Positions 17,355-27,220 of a DNA stretch of 64,000 nucleotides are shown in pieces. Each line of letters begins with the position of its first letter. The first letter of the stretch is position 1. Source of the stretch: Streptomyces sp. HSG2. GTDB taxonomy: Bacteria > Actinomycetota > Actinomycetes > Streptomycetales > Streptomycetaceae. Under the pieces are notes generated by a model. The model made no database searches, was not told where the DNA came from, and saw nothing but the letters and a program-made list of their open reading frames with translations. Position numbers and translations under genes: made by a program. Location: the NCBI RefSeq assembly GCF_016598575.1, contig NZ_CP066801.1:5002501-5066500 (forward strand). Reading direction: 5' to 3'.

Positions 17355-18835
17355 CGGACACTCGTCGGGGCTCCGGGGCCACCGTCCCCCGCGACCACGT
17401 GATCGTCCTCTTCGGAGCCACGGGCGACCTGGCCCGACGCAAACTCCTGCCGGGCCTGTTCCACCTCGCCAAGGCGGGGCTCATGCCCGCCCGCTACCGT
17501 GTCGTCGGCTCGGCGCCGGCCCGTGAGGCCCTGACCGACGAGGCCTTCCGGGAACACGCCCGTCGAGCCGTCGCCGAGTTCGGCTCGGCGCCACCGAGGG
17601 GCGCGGCCTGGCACGAGTTCCGGGAGGCGCTGTCCTTCGGCGCCGCCGACCCGGCCGCCGCGGGCCCGCTCCTTGACGCCGTCCGTCGCGCCGAAGGCGA
17701 GGTCGGCGGACACCCCGAGCGCCTGTACCACCTGGCCGTGCCCCCGGCGGCCTTCACCTCCGTCGTCGGAACACTCGGCGCCACCCACCTCGCCGATCGA
17801 GGCAGAGTGATCGTGGAGAAGCCCTTCGGCACGGACCTGGCCTCGGCCCGAGTCCTGGACGCGGCGATCCATGCCGTGTTCGACGAGTCCCGTGTCTTCC
17901 GCATCGACCACTTCCTGGGCAAGGAGTCGGTCGACAACATCCTCGCCTTGCGTTTCGCCAACGGCCTGTTCGAACCGGTCTGGAACCGCGACCACATCAG
18001 CCACGTCCAGATCGACGTGCCCGAGGAGATCGGCATCGAGGGCCGCGCCCGATTCTTCGAGGGGACCGGCACCTTCCGGGACATGGTCGTCACCCATCTC
18101 TTCCAGCTTCTCGGATTCGTGGCCATGGAACCCCCGACCCGACTGGCCGCGAGGGAGCTCCGCGACGAGAAGGAGAAGGTCTTCCAGAGCCTGCTCCCCC
18201 TGGACCCCGCCCACGTGGTGCGCGGGCAGTACGAGGGGTACCGGTCGGAGCCGGGCGTCGCACCCGACTCCGACACCGAGACGTTCGTCGCCCTGCGCGT
18301 CGGCATCGACAACTGGCGCTGGGCCGGCGTCCCCTTCTACCTCCGCACCGGCAAATCCCTCGGCGCGGGAAGACACGTCGTCACCCTCGGCTTCAAGGAA
18401 CCCGCGCTGCGCATGTTCCCCGACGTCGCCCGCCTTCGCCGCGGCGAACGGCACAACGAACTGGTCATCGACTTCGACGACCCGGGAAGCATCGCGGTCC
18501 GCTTCCTCGTCAAGCAGCCCGGGCCGGCGCTCCGCCTGGAGGCCACCGAGATGCTCTTCCGCTACGCCGACTCCTTCACCGTCCGGCACGCCCTGGAGGG
18601 CTACGAACGCCTGCTGCTGGACGCCATGCTCGGCGACCAGTCCCTGTTCACCCGGTCCGACGGGATCGAGCGCCTCTGGGAGGCCTCCCAACCGCTGTTG
18701 GACGACCCGCCCCCGGTCCGACCGTACGCGCCCGGCTCCTGGGGGCCCGGCGGCACCGATCGTCTGATCGCTCCGTACCGCTGGCACCTGCCCGATCGGG
18801 AGAAGACCGGGCGAGCCGAGGGGTCGCGTCACTGA
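17351..18835 (+). CDS. zwf: Glucose-6-phosphate 1-dehydrogenase
   Basis: A 494-residue enzyme with the NADP fingerprint FGATGDLARRKLLPGL at the N-terminus, VEKPFGTDL and the active-site signature RIDHFLGKE at about residues 184-192. It makes 6-phosphogluconolactone and reducing power for the product of the upstream gnd. The ATGA overlap shows translational coupling. It converges on cydB with only 22 bp between stops and no clear hairpin. Confidence 0.95.
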   Translation: MTDTRRGSGATVPRDHVIVLFGATGDLARRKLLPGLFHLAKAGLMPARYRVVGSAPAREALTDEAFREHARRAVAEFGSAPPRGAAWHEFREALSFGAADPAAAGPLLDAVRRAEGEVGGHPERLYHLAVPPAAFTSVVGTLGATHLADRGRVIVEKPFGTDLASARVLDAAIHAVFDESRVFRIDHFLGKESVDNILALRFANGLFEPVWNRDHISHVQIDVPEEIGIEGRARFFEGTGTFRDMVVTHLFQLLGFVAMEPPTRLAARELRDEKEKVFQSLLPLDPAHVVRGQYEGYRSEPGVAPDSDTETFVALRVGIDNWRWAGVPFYLRTGKSLGAGRHVVTLGFKEPALRMFPDVARLRRGERHNELVIDFDDPGSIAVRFLVKQPGPALRLEATEMLFRYADSFTVRHALEGYERLLLDAMLGDQSLFTRSDGIERLWEASQPLLDDPPPVRPYAPGSWGPGGTDRLIAPYRWHLPDREKTGRAEGSRH

Positions 18836-18857
18836 GCCGAGCACCGCACCGTCGGGG

Positions 18858-19850
18858 TCAGCGCAGCTCGCCTCGCGTGTCGAGGCGGTAGAGCAGCACG
18901 AGCGCCGGCCCGACCAGGACCACCGACACCAGGGAGACGATCACCAGCCAGCGCATCGACTCCGCGGCACCCGCCCCCTCGACCACCGTCATCGAGGTGG
19001 GGAGGAGATAGGGCCGCTGGGCCACGCCCCAGGCGAGCACCACCGCCGCGACCGAGACGACCGCCGTCGCACGGGTGAGTTGTGCCGCGGCCTCGCGGTG
19101 GAGCAACCAGACGGCCGTGCCGGCGGCGAGCGCCCCGACACAGACGAGCGCGAGTCCCGGTCCGTGCGTCAACCCACGATGGACGTACGCCGCGTCGTCG
19201 CGGGTCAGCGGCACTCCCACCGCCGCCAGGACCGCCAGGGCGACGAGACTGAACAGCGCGCGCCGGCGAAAGTAGCCCACCAGATCCGGCCGGTCGAAGC
19301 GTCGAGCGTCGCCGGCGAGGAACACCGCCCCCAGGAAGGCCGCCGCCGCGACCGTCATAAGCCCGGTCAGCAGCGATGTCCGGTTGTACCAGACATCGGG
19401 CGAGGAGCCGTCGGCCGAGACCCGCCCCGAGGCCACACCTCCCACCGCCGCCCCCAGGAAGAACGGGGTCAGCAGGGACGCCACGGCGAACGCCGCCCCG
19501 TAGACCCTGCGTTCCGCCGTCCGCAGCGTCGGCTTGCGCAGCGCGAACCCGGCCCCGCGCAGGACCAGACCGGCCGCGGCGAGCAGGAGCGGGAGCCACA
19601 GCGCCGTGAACACCGCCTGGAACATGGCGGGAAAACCCGTCCACATCACCACCAGGACGAAGATCAACCAGACGTTGTTCACCTCCCAGACCGGTGTCAC
19701 GGCCTCGTCGACGAGCGCGCGCGGGCGCCGCCCTCGCTCCGCCCCTCCCGCCAACAGGTCCCACAGACCCGCGCCGTAGTCGGCGCCGCCCCCGCACGCG
19801 TAGGCGGTCAGCGCCAGCACCAGCACCCAGGCGACGACGTACTCGGTCAA
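18858..19850 (-). CDS. cydB: Cytochrome bd-type quinol oxidase subunit II
   Basis: A 330-residue integral membrane protein with about eight to nine hydrophobic helices. Residues GGGADYGAGLWDLLAGG and DEAVTPVWEVNNVWLIF match the CydB N-terminal region that packs against subunit I. Its ATG overlaps the cydA stop by four bases. With CydA it reduces oxygen using quinol, an alternative to cytochrome c oxidase at low oxygen. It belongs to the divergent cyanide-insensitive-like group rather than the E. coli type. Confidence 0.9.
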   Translation of the reverse strand: MTEYVVAWVLVLALTAYACGGGADYGAGLWDLLAGGAERGRRPRALVDEAVTPVWEVNNVWLIFVLVVMWTGFPAMFQAVFTALWLPLLLAAAGLVLRGAGFALRKPTLRTAERRVYGAAFAVASLLTPFFLGAAVGGVASGRVSADGSSPDVWYNRTSLLTGLMTVAAAAFLGAVFLAGDARRFDRPDLVGYFRRRALFSLVALAVLAAVGVPLTRDDAAYVHRGLTHGPGLALVCVGALAAGTAVWLLHREAAAQLTRATAVVSVAAVVLAWGVAQRPYLLPTSMTVVEGAGAAESMRWLVIVSLVSVVLVGPALVLLYRLDTRGELR

Positions 19851-21313
19851 CGTCGAACCTCCCGCGACCTCGTGGTCCGGGGCCCATAGGGGACGTGCGG
19901 CTCGGGCGGTTCCCCTCCGGGCGCGGCTGCGCCGCCGGCAACCGCCTCACGGGCGCCCGACCCGGCGTCCTCCGCGCGCCACCGGGTGCGCAGGCGCAGC
20001 AACACCACCACGAAGACGGTGAGGATCGCCGTGTACCCGACCACGGTGACCCCGAAGACCGCCCAGAGCGTGTCGGCCGGGATGTCGGTCACCGCCTCCG
20101 ACACCCGCATCCTCTCGTACACGATCCAGGGTTGCCTGCCGACTTCGGTGGTGACCCAGCCCGCCTCGACGGCCACCAGGGCCGCCACGCCGGACACCGC
20201 CGCGGCGCGCAGGAACCAGCGCGAGCGCGGCCAGTCCCGGCGTCGCCACCAGGACCACGCGAACCACAGGGCCAGCAACAGGAGCCCACTGCCGAGCACC
20301 ACCATGATGTCGAAGGCGGTGTGCACGATGGTGGCCTGCCCCGGGGTGGGCCGGTCGGCGGTGGGCACGGATGTCAGCCCCGTCACACGGGTGTTCGGAC
20401 TGAACCCGGCCAGCACGGAGTCGAGCCAGGGGATCCGCAGCCCTCCCGAGACCGTCCCGTCGCCGTTCAGCCGCCCGAAGACGTACTCGGGAACGTGGGT
20501 ATCGGTGCGCCACACCAGTTCCATCGCGGCGAACTTGACGGGCTGCTGGTGGTAGACGGAGCGGGCGATGAAGTCCCCGAGGAACATCTGCACCGGTGTC
20601 AGAACCGCCGCCGCCGTGAAGGGCACGAGAAACCCCAGGCGGTGGTACCGGTCGCGCCGGCCACGCAGCAGACCACACGCGTACACGCCGGCGACGACGA
20701 ACGCCGCCGTCATGAACATCGCCACGACGAAGTGCCAGTACTGGGGCCCGAGCATGGGAGTGAACACGGCCCTGCGCACGTCGACGGAGGCGACGGCGCC
20801 GTCCTCGTCCAAGGTGAAGCCGCGCGGCGTGTTCATCCACGAGTTGGCGGTGAGGATGCCGAACGCCCCCAGCAGGGCCACCAGGGGAAGCGGCAACCCG
20901 ATCAGGAAGTGGGTCCGGGGTCGCAACCGAGCCCACCCGTGCAGGTATACGGCGATCAGGATCGCCTCAAGGAAGAACGCCCACGCCTCCACCCCGAACC
21001 CGAGGCCGAAGACGTCGCCCCACCGCCCCATCAGGCCGGGCCACAGCAGGCCGAGTTCGAAGGAGAGGACGGTTCCCGTGACCACTCCGACGGCGAACTG
21101 CAGCGCCATCACGGCCGACCATCGGCGCGCCAGGAGTCCCGCCACCGGGTCGCCGTGCCGCAGGTGGCGGTAGTGCATCAGCAAGGTGATGAAGGGGAGG
21201 GCCACCCCCAGCGGCACCAGCATGATGTGCGTGCCCAGGCTGAACGCCATGAGTTGTCGCGCCGGCAGCAGTTGGGGCGGGGCGTCGGTCAGTGCCTGGA
21301 GGGTCGCGATCAC
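19847..21313 (-). CDS. cydA: Cytochrome bd-type quinol oxidase subunit I (short Q-loop, CIO-like)
   Basis: A 488-residue membrane subunit that binds the haems. It shows FELGLLWPGLMGRWGD in the haem-binding helix region, the QPVKFAAMELVW motif and the Q-loop GRQPWIVYERMRV, with a short loop as in cyanide-insensitive oxidases. GTG 21313 is chosen because it begins just ahead of the first conserved helix (LMAFSLGTHIMLVPLGVALP); longer frames add Arg/Pro-rich sequence. No cydCD assembly transporter follows here. Confidence 0.9.
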   Translation of the reverse strand: MIATLQALTDAPPQLLPARQLMAFSLGTHIMLVPLGVALPFITLLMHYRHLRHGDPVAGLLARRWSAVMALQFAVGVVTGTVLSFELGLLWPGLMGRWGDVFGLGFGVEAWAFFLEAILIAVYLHGWARLRPRTHFLIGLPLPLVALLGAFGILTANSWMNTPRGFTLDEDGAVASVDVRRAVFTPMLGPQYWHFVVAMFMTAAFVVAGVYACGLLRGRRDRYHRLGFLVPFTAAAVLTPVQMFLGDFIARSVYHQQPVKFAAMELVWRTDTHVPEYVFGRLNGDGTVSGGLRIPWLDSVLAGFSPNTRVTGLTSVPTADRPTPGQATIVHTAFDIMVVLGSGLLLLALWFAWSWWRRRDWPRSRWFLRAAAVSGVAALVAVEAGWVTTEVGRQPWIVYERMRVSEAVTDIPADTLWAVFGVTVVGYTAILTVFVVVLLRLRTRWRAEDAGSGAREAVAGGAAAPGGEPPEPHVPYGPRTTRSREVRR

Positions 21314-21550
21314 CGCGTCCGCCGGTCCCCGAGACCCGCGGCCGGGCGGGATCCGGTCGACGTCCCGTGCCCCGCCTGCTCCCGCATCGTTCCCGCCCTC
21401 CTGGCACCACCGCACACTGGGGCGGCCCAGCCAACACGGCGCCCGTGCTCCGGCAGGACGAACCACTCCGGTGTTGCCCCGGATGCCCGCCCGACCGTCC
21501 CACGCCCGGAGTAGGCGGGGTGTCGGGGGGTGGCTCTAGAGTCCCTCCCC

Positions 21551-22402
21551 ATGACGACGCTCGCGGATCTCGTGAACCGGTTGGAAACCGCCCCGGCGGG
21601 CAGCGCCGAAGCCGGGGCGCTTCCACCCGGCAGGCTCATCGATCACACGTATCAGGGGACTTGGCCGGAGCCCCTGGCATGGCTCGCCGACACGGTCGCG
21701 GACGGCCAGGAGGGGGCGGCCCGCGGGTGGACTGGGTCGATGGGCCTGCGGCCGGTCCTGATGGACACCGAGGGCCGCGGGGGAGGGCTGGAGGACTGGG
21801 ATCTGATGTCGGGTGAGGTCTCCTACCCCGAGGACATGGACCCGGAGGAGTTCCTCGCCCACTCCTGGCGGAGAATCCGGGAGGAGGGTCCCGAGGGGTC
21901 GACCTCGGCGGTACGCCGCGCCGGGGCGGCGGGACGGGACGGACTCTTCGCCCCCTTCGGTCCGCGGTGGCCGGGCCTCGCACCGCCGGCCAGGGCGGTC
22001 GCCGATCCCGAGGCGCACGCCGCCCGGGTCGCCGGGGCCCTCGTGTGCGGGGACGCCGCACTGCGGGAACCCCGCCTCGCGCTGGTCCCCGCCGACCGCG
22101 CCGCCGACGTGCCCTTCGCCATCGGGTGGGCCGGGGCGTTGGACCACGAGGACGACGCCGGTGTCCTCTCGGCGGTCCTGCGCTCCTGGGAGGAGCGTTT
22201 CGCCGCCCGGCTGGTGGCCCTCTCCGCGAACCGGATGGTCCTCTCGGTCGCCGCTCCGCCCGACACCCGCGAGACGGCGGAGGCGGTCGCCGCCGAACAC
22301 CTGGCGTTCTGCCCGGACGTGCTCACGAGGGCGGGGGACCTGCGCACCCACGCCGAGACCGGCGTGTCGGGCCGGCCGACCTGGGAGTTCCGCTGGGAAT
22401 GA
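21551..22402 (+). CDS. DUF4253-domain protein
   Basis: A 283-residue soluble protein. The C-terminal half (about 165-283) matches the DUF4253 pattern: LVPADRAADVPFAIGW, SWEERFAARLVALSANRMVLSV split by a short gap, AAEHLAFCPD and a final EFRWE. The function of this domain is unknown; it is common in Streptomyces as a single-copy cytoplasmic protein. A TAGAGT hexamer lies about 10 bp before the ATG, so its mRNA is probably leaderless. Confidence 0.82.
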   Translation: MTTLADLVNRLETAPAGSAEAGALPPGRLIDHTYQGTWPEPLAWLADTVADGQEGAARGWTGSMGLRPVLMDTEGRGGGLEDWDLMSGEVSYPEDMDPEEFLAHSWRRIREEGPEGSTSAVRRAGAAGRDGLFAPFGPRWPGLAPPARAVADPEAHAARVAGALVCGDAALREPRLALVPADRAADVPFAIGWAGALDHEDDAGVLSAVLRSWEERFAARLVALSANRMVLSVAAPPDTRETAEAVAAEHLAFCPDVLTRAGDLRTHAETGVSGRPTWEFRWE

Positions 22403-22479
22403 CGCACGGGCGGGCCCTCCGTCCGCCCGACCGGCGCGGCGAAGCGCGCGCGGGGCGGCGAGGCTCCGCCAGGCGTGGT

Positions 22480-22746
22480 TCAGCCGCGCCGGTCGCCGGT
22501 CAGGAGCCGGAACAGCGTGAGCAGGACGAGCGAGCCGAGGATCGCCGCGATCCAGGTGGAGAGTCGGAAGAACCCGTCGATCGATTCGACGCCCAGGATC
22601 ACCTTGCCGAGCCAACCGCCCAGGAGGCCGCCGCCGATGCCGATCAGCATGGTGACGAGGATGCCGCCGGGGTCCTTGCCCGGCATGATCGCCTTCGCGA
22701 CGGCGCCCGCGATCAGGCCGATGATGATCCATGCGACGATTCCCAT
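22480..22746 (-). CDS. GlsB/YeaQ/YmgE-family small membrane protein
   Basis: An 88-residue protein with three hydrophobic helices rich in Gly: WIIIGLIAGAVAKAIMPG, ILVTMLIGIGGGLLGGWLG and a third ending LLTLFRLLTG. This is the transglycosylase-associated/GlsB family of stress-linked membrane proteins. GGACGGAGACACACG lies before ATG 22746. It is a monocistronic gene between the DUF4253 gene and the MFS gene. Confidence 0.88.
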   Translation of the reverse strand: MGIVAWIIIGLIAGAVAKAIMPGKDPGGILVTMLIGIGGGLLGGWLGKVILGVESIDGFFRLSTWIAAILGSLVLLTLFRLLTGDRRG

Positions 22747-22910
22747 CGTGTGTCTCCGTCCCTTCGTCCGATGGTGTGACGCATGAACGTCTGCGCCGTC
22801 GGCGCCGGACCAAACCTCCGCCGCCGGGATTCGTCGAGGGGATCGGACATCCGAGCGAGTCGTGCGGGGGACGGGGCGGGTGGGAGCGGCGGTGGAAGCC
22901 GGGACCCCGG

Positions 22911-24239
22911 TCACCCCGCGCCGGCGTCGCTGTCGGGGACCCCCAGACGCGCGGCGTCCCGCTCCGGCCGCACGTACCGGGCCGCCAGCGCCCCGCAGGT
23001 CGCCAGCAGCGCCGCGGTGGCCAGCCAGCCCCACCGATAGCCGGCGGCGACGGTGACTCCGTTCTCGACGAACCACGCGAGCACCAACGGGGAGACGACG
23101 CCGCCGAGGGAGAAGACGGCGACCAGGACGCCGAGCGCCACGCCGCGTTGACCGGGCGGCGTGATCCGGGCGACGGCCGTCTGGGCCGCGGTGATCATCA
23201 CGAGCCCCAGGGCCATCGGGCCGAAGAGCATGGGGATCCTCACCCACGTGATCTCCACCGTGGCGAACACCGTCGCCGCCCCCGCCCCCGCGATCATCGA
23301 CAGTCCCGGGCCCGCGCCCGACGCCGGTGACGGCGGGCCGACCCGCAGGGCGGCCCGCCGCGCCAACAGGCCGTGCCCCAGCAGCACCATGCCGTTGGCG
23401 AGGGCCGCGAAACCGACGACGACGCTGGTGCCGCCCATGTCCCAGCCGAGCACCGTGCGCAGGTAGTCCGGCATCCAGATGAGCTTGGCGCTCATCCCCC
23501 AGTACGCGGCGAACGCCCCCGCGGACGCGGTCAGGAAGGTTCCCGAGAGGAGCACGCGACGCAGTGGCACCTCCTCGCCGCGGGGAAGGTCGCGAGGGCC
23601 GCTCGACCCGACCGGCGGGGCGAGCGGTCCCTCCCGTCCCTTGGCCGCCCACACCGCCGCCCAGAGCAGCCCCACGAACCCGGCGACCCCGAAGGCCCAC
23701 CGCCAGCCGAACCGGTCGATCACGGCGCCCAACGCGGGGGCCGCCACGGCGACGCCCACGGCGGCGCCGACCATCAGGACGGCCGTGGGCAGCGCACGCT
23801 CGCGCTGCGGAAACCAGCCGTACACGTGGTGCACGGCGACGGGCGCGGCGGGGCCCTCGGCGAAGCCCAGCAGGACGCGGGTGGCGATCAGCAGGCCGAA
23901 GCCCGCCGCCCCCCAGAGCATCGGCAACTGGGCAGCCGACCACAGCAGGGCCATGACCGGCAACAGCACCGAGGTGCGCACCCTGCGGGTCAACAGGGAG
24001 ACACCGACGGCGGAGAGGGAGAACAGGCTGAAGAAGGCGGCCTGCGCCCACCCGAGTTCCCGGCGGGTCAGGCCCAGGTCGCGCATGATCTCCGGCCCGG
24101 CGAGCCCGAGGACGGCCTTGTCCGCGAAGTTGACCACCATGAAGGCGAGCAGGAGCCACGTGGTCGCCCACGCCCCAGCCCGGGTGGATCGCCCGCCCGG
24201 CGGACGGGCGGCCGGTGCCGGACCGCGGGTGGCGCTCAC
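22911..24239 (-). CDS. MFS transporter
   Basis: A 442-residue transporter with about 12 hydrophobic helices. It has the anion/organic acid-type N-terminal helix FMVVNFADKAVLGLAGPEIM, a signature region LGFAEGPAAPVAVHHVYGWF and a loop-rich centre. GTG 24239 overlaps the metallo-beta-lactamase stop by four bases, so the transporter and hydrolase are coupled. It most resembles the ACS (anion:cation symporter) branch. Import of the hydrolase substrate, perhaps a sulfate ester or carboxylate, is inferred. Confidence 0.85.
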   Translation of the reverse strand: MSATRGPAPAARPPGGRSTRAGAWATTWLLLAFMVVNFADKAVLGLAGPEIMRDLGLTRRELGWAQAAFFSLFSLSAVGVSLLTRRVRTSVLLPVMALLWSAAQLPMLWGAAGFGLLIATRVLLGFAEGPAAPVAVHHVYGWFPQRERALPTAVLMVGAAVGVAVAAPALGAVIDRFGWRWAFGVAGFVGLLWAAVWAAKGREGPLAPPVGSSGPRDLPRGEEVPLRRVLLSGTFLTASAGAFAAYWGMSAKLIWMPDYLRTVLGWDMGGTSVVVGFAALANGMVLLGHGLLARRAALRVGPPSPASGAGPGLSMIAGAGAATVFATVEITWVRIPMLFGPMALGLVMITAAQTAVARITPPGQRGVALGVLVAVFSLGGVVSPLVLAWFVENGVTVAAGYRWGWLATAALLATCGALAARYVRPERDAARLGVPDSDAGAG

Positions 24240-25645
24240 GAGAGGTCCGACGGGCTCACCACCGACCGGGCCGGACCGTCGACGGGCTCCGGGACGACGC
24301 CGACGCTGATGGCCCCCTCCGCGCGGCGGCGCCCTTCCTCGCCCCGGGTCAGTTCGGTGGTGACGTCCGTGCCGTTCGCCACCGCGGCCGACTCCGCCGC
24401 CGCCCAGCCGAAGACGCCCCGGGCCATGGTCGAGGTCTCCCGGTCGGCTCGTCGCCCGTAGACCGTCGCGCGTGTCCGGGCCACCGCCGTGTCCCCGGGA
24501 GCGGCGAGCGCCGCCGTCTCGGCGAGGTGCGAGGCGAGGCGGAGTTCCCCGCGCTCCAGCAGTTCCCGCGCCCGGTCGGCCAGCCGCCGGGCGCCGCCGG
24601 CGGCCTCGGCCAACTCGGCGGCCAGGGCCGCCTCCGGGGCGGGCTTCAGGTGGGCGGGGTTCTGGTCGTACCAGCCACCCCACAACCGCCACAGGTTCCG
24701 CACCACGAACTCGGGTTCGTCGTAGGCGGGGTGCAGGTACGGTCGCTCCAGCAGCCGGGCGGGCGCCTTCACCGAGGCCAGTACCTCGTCCAGGCGGGCA
24801 CCTCCGTTCATCAGGTCACGCGTCTGCTCGCACAGGGACTCCAGCAGCTCGGCGGTGTCGCCCAGAGCCCGCCGGACGCGCTCCGCTCCCAGGATCGGCA
24901 CACCGTGGCCGGGCAGCAGCACCTCGGCGCCCAGCTCGCCCATGTCGCGCAGTGCCCGCGCCCACTCCTCGGGGTACCGCTGCGCCTTCTGCGGGTTGCC
25001 CGCGTTGGGGGTGTTCCAGATGAACAGGTCGCCCGTGCACAGGGTCCGAGTCTCGGGGATCCACACGTAGGTGTGGTCGTCCGTCTCCCCGCGCGCGTGA
25101 ACGAGCTCGAAGGTCAACGGCGCCCTGCGGAGCGTCAGTCGTTCCCGGTAGGTGGTGTCCGGTTGGCGGTACTCGGTGGGCCACTCCAGCGACGGCATCC
25201 CGAACTGTCGCCGGTTGACCCAGGCGTTGTACCCGGCCGTCCGGCGGTAGCGATCGAACCGGTCGCGGACCGCCTCGTGCGCCACGACCTCCGGCCGCGC
25301 CGCGCCGCGCTCCTCCGCCTCGGCGTCGAAGGGCCCGACACCGAAGACGTGGTCCACGTGACCGTGGGTGAACACCACGGTGGACACGGGGGAGTCCGAG
25401 AAACGCCGTACGTAGGCGTGGAGCAGGGGCGCCGTCAGGAAGTCGCCGGAGTCCACCAGTACCAGGCCGTCCTCCGTGTCGAACACGGAGACGTTCGCGA
25501 AGCCCGGCAGGAACGCCGTTCGTTCCCCCACGGGGATCAGCCCGTCGGTGGCGTGCACGCCCTCGAAGTGGGCCGCCAGGGACTCCTCTCCGGTCCACAC
25601 CCTGCTCGCGTAGTCGAGGTAGGCGTGGGAACGGTGATCGGGCAT
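24236..25645 (-). CDS. Metallo-beta-lactamase-fold hydrolase, alkylsulfatase-like
   Basis: A 469-residue protein. The N-terminal MBL domain has the zinc motif THGHVDH (93-99), LVDSGDF, GDLFIWNTPNAGNP and LLPGHGVPI. After it comes the alkylsulfatase-type dimerisation region with YLHPAYDEPEFVVRNLWRLW and WYDQNPAHLKP, then a short C-terminal extension. The SdsA/BDS1 family hydrolyses alkyl sulfate esters. It is divergent from the PucR gene (258-bp gap) and coupled to the MFS gene, which suggests a small catabolic unit. The substrate is uncertain. Confidence 0.85.
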   Translation of the reverse strand: MPDHRSHAYLDYASRVWTGEESLAAHFEGVHATDGLIPVGERTAFLPGFANVSVFDTEDGLVLVDSGDFLTAPLLHAYVRRFSDSPVSTVVFTHGHVDHVFGVGPFDAEAEERGAARPEVVAHEAVRDRFDRYRRTAGYNAWVNRRQFGMPSLEWPTEYRQPDTTYRERLTLRRAPLTFELVHARGETDDHTYVWIPETRTLCTGDLFIWNTPNAGNPQKAQRYPEEWARALRDMGELGAEVLLPGHGVPILGAERVRRALGDTAELLESLCEQTRDLMNGGARLDEVLASVKAPARLLERPYLHPAYDEPEFVVRNLWRLWGGWYDQNPAHLKPAPEAALAAELAEAAGGARRLADRARELLERGELRLASHLAETAALAAPGDTAVARTRATVYGRRADRETSTMARGVFGWAAAESAAVANGTDVTTELTRGEEGRRRAEGAISVGVVPEPVDGPARSVVSPSDLS

Positions 25646-25903
25646 CGGCTCTCCTCATCCGCGACGACTGACGCGGCGGCGTCCGCGTGCCGGCCGGGGC
25701 CGGGCGGTCCCCACCGCACGAGGAGTCTGCTGGTCCGCGCGCCCCGGGAGAACCCGTCGTCGTCACAGGGACGGGCCGGTCGCGCTGTGGCGCGTCACAC
25801 CATGGGAGGGTCCGGCGCGAAGACACCTCGAAGCGCGCCGGACCGCGGCCCTATCCTGTGGGTCGTCGAGCCCCGCTTCCCGCGGACGACCACCGGAGGT
25901 TCC

Positions 25904-27220
25904 GTGCCGGCCGAAGCCGAGTTCGAGCCGAGTCCCGCGTCGACGCCGCTGCCGGCGCCGACGCGGGGAGGGGGCGCCGACCGGCCCGTCGTCCTCTCCC
26001 CGGCGGCGCGCGCGCTGGCGGACCGCTGCCAGTCCCGAGTGAACGAACTGGCCCGCACGATGACCCGGGACACCTTCGAACGCCTCCCCGGCTACCCGGA
26101 CCTTCCCGCCGAGGTCAAGGACGTCGAGATCGCCGCGACCGTCCGGGGCGGTCTGCGGACCTTCCTGCGCCGCGTCCACGACGCCTACGACGAGCCCGAC
26201 GACTACCGCCTCTTCCGGGAGCGCGCCGCCCAGCGCGCGGAGGAGGGGCTGCCCCTGCACCTGCTGCTGCGCACCCACACCGTCGCCGCCCAGGCGCTGT
26301 GGCGCGTGCTTCGCGAGGAGACCGTCCCCGGCGAGGAGGGGGCGCTGCTGGAGATCGTCGACCTGCTGCTGTGGGGATTGGACTCGGTGGTGGCCACCGT
26401 GGCCGAGACCTACCTCGACGAGCTCGCCGCCCTCGCCGCGGAGAGCCACGAGCGGCGCCGCTCCCTCGTCCGCGGGCTGCTCGACGGCTCGGTCCCGCCG
26501 GGGCGCGCCTTCGACGAGCTGGGTCTCGCGGGTCGCAGCGTGGTCCTGCGTCTTCACATGCCCGCCGAGCCCACCGTGCGTGCCTCCCCCGTCGCGGTGC
26601 GCAGACGGGTCCGCAGGACGCAGATCGTCCTCGACCGCGCCCTCGGCCCGCACGCGGCCCTGCTGGCCTGCGAGACGGGCACCGTCGTCGCTTCGCGGCG
26701 CGCGGCCGACAGCGAAGCCGGGAGCGGGTGGGAGGACCTGCGCGGGCGGCTCGGGGAAGTGTGCGGTGAGGAAGTGCGCCTGGCCGTCGTGGCGGCCGAT
26801 GCTCCGTCCGACGTTCCCGACGCCGCGCGCACCGCGGCCGACCTGGTGCGGCTGGCCCGTGCCGGTGGGCGGGTTCCGGGCGTGCACCGGTTGGAGGACT
26901 TCCTGTTGGAGATCCACCTCACCCGCAGGAGCGAGGCGAGCGAGCCGATCCGGGCCCTCCTGGATCCGATCGCCTCTCGCCCGGAGTTGTTGGAGACGCT
27001 CCGCGTCCACTTGGAGCACCGTTCGGACCGGCGTGCGGGCGCTCGTGTACTGGGGGTCCACCCCAACACCGTGGACAACAGGCTGGCCCGGATCGCCGAA
27101 CTCACCGGCCTGGACCTCGCCACGCCCCGGGGAGGGTCCCTGGCGTTGGCCGCGCTGCTGCTCCGTGAGGGCGCGCCACGCCCGCCCAGGCAGGGCGGGG
27201 GCGGCGGACCGGCCGGGTGA
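25904..27220 (+). CDS. PucR-family transcriptional regulator
   Basis: A 438-residue regulator. The N-terminal half is an uncharacterised helical sensor region (LARTMTRDTFERLPGY and LPLHLLLRTHTVAAQALW). The C-terminus is the PucR helix-turn-helix: HRSDRRAGARVLGVHPNTV and NRLARIAELTGLDL. The GTG start has CCGGAGG five bases upstream. It reads away from the MBL-MFS pair and probably controls it; PucR proteins commonly regulate adjacent catabolic genes. Confidence 0.88.
   Translation: MPAEAEFEPSPASTPLPAPTRGGGADRPVVLSPAARALADRCQSRVNELARTMTRDTFERLPGYPDLPAEVKDVEIAATVRGGLRTFLRRVHDAYDEPDDYRLFRERAAQRAEEGLPLHLLLRTHTVAAQALWRVLREETVPGEEGALLEIVDLLLWGLDSVVATVAETYLDELAALAAESHERRRSLVRGLLDGSVPPGRAFDELGLAGRSVVLRLHMPAEPTVRASPVAVRRRVRRTQIVLDRALGPHAALLACETGTVVASRRAADSEAGSGWEDLRGRLGEVCGEEVRLAVVAADAPSDVPDAARTAADLVRLARAGGRVPGVHRLEDFLLEIHLTRRSEASEPIRALLDPIASRPELLETLRVHLEHRSDRRAGARVLGVHPNTVDNRLARIAELTGLDLATPRGGSLALAALLLREGAPRPPRQGGGGGPAG

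Noticed and set aside
21314..21550. Rex-type operator upstream of cydA
   Set aside because: No TTGTGAA...TTCACAA-like repeat is present in the gap.
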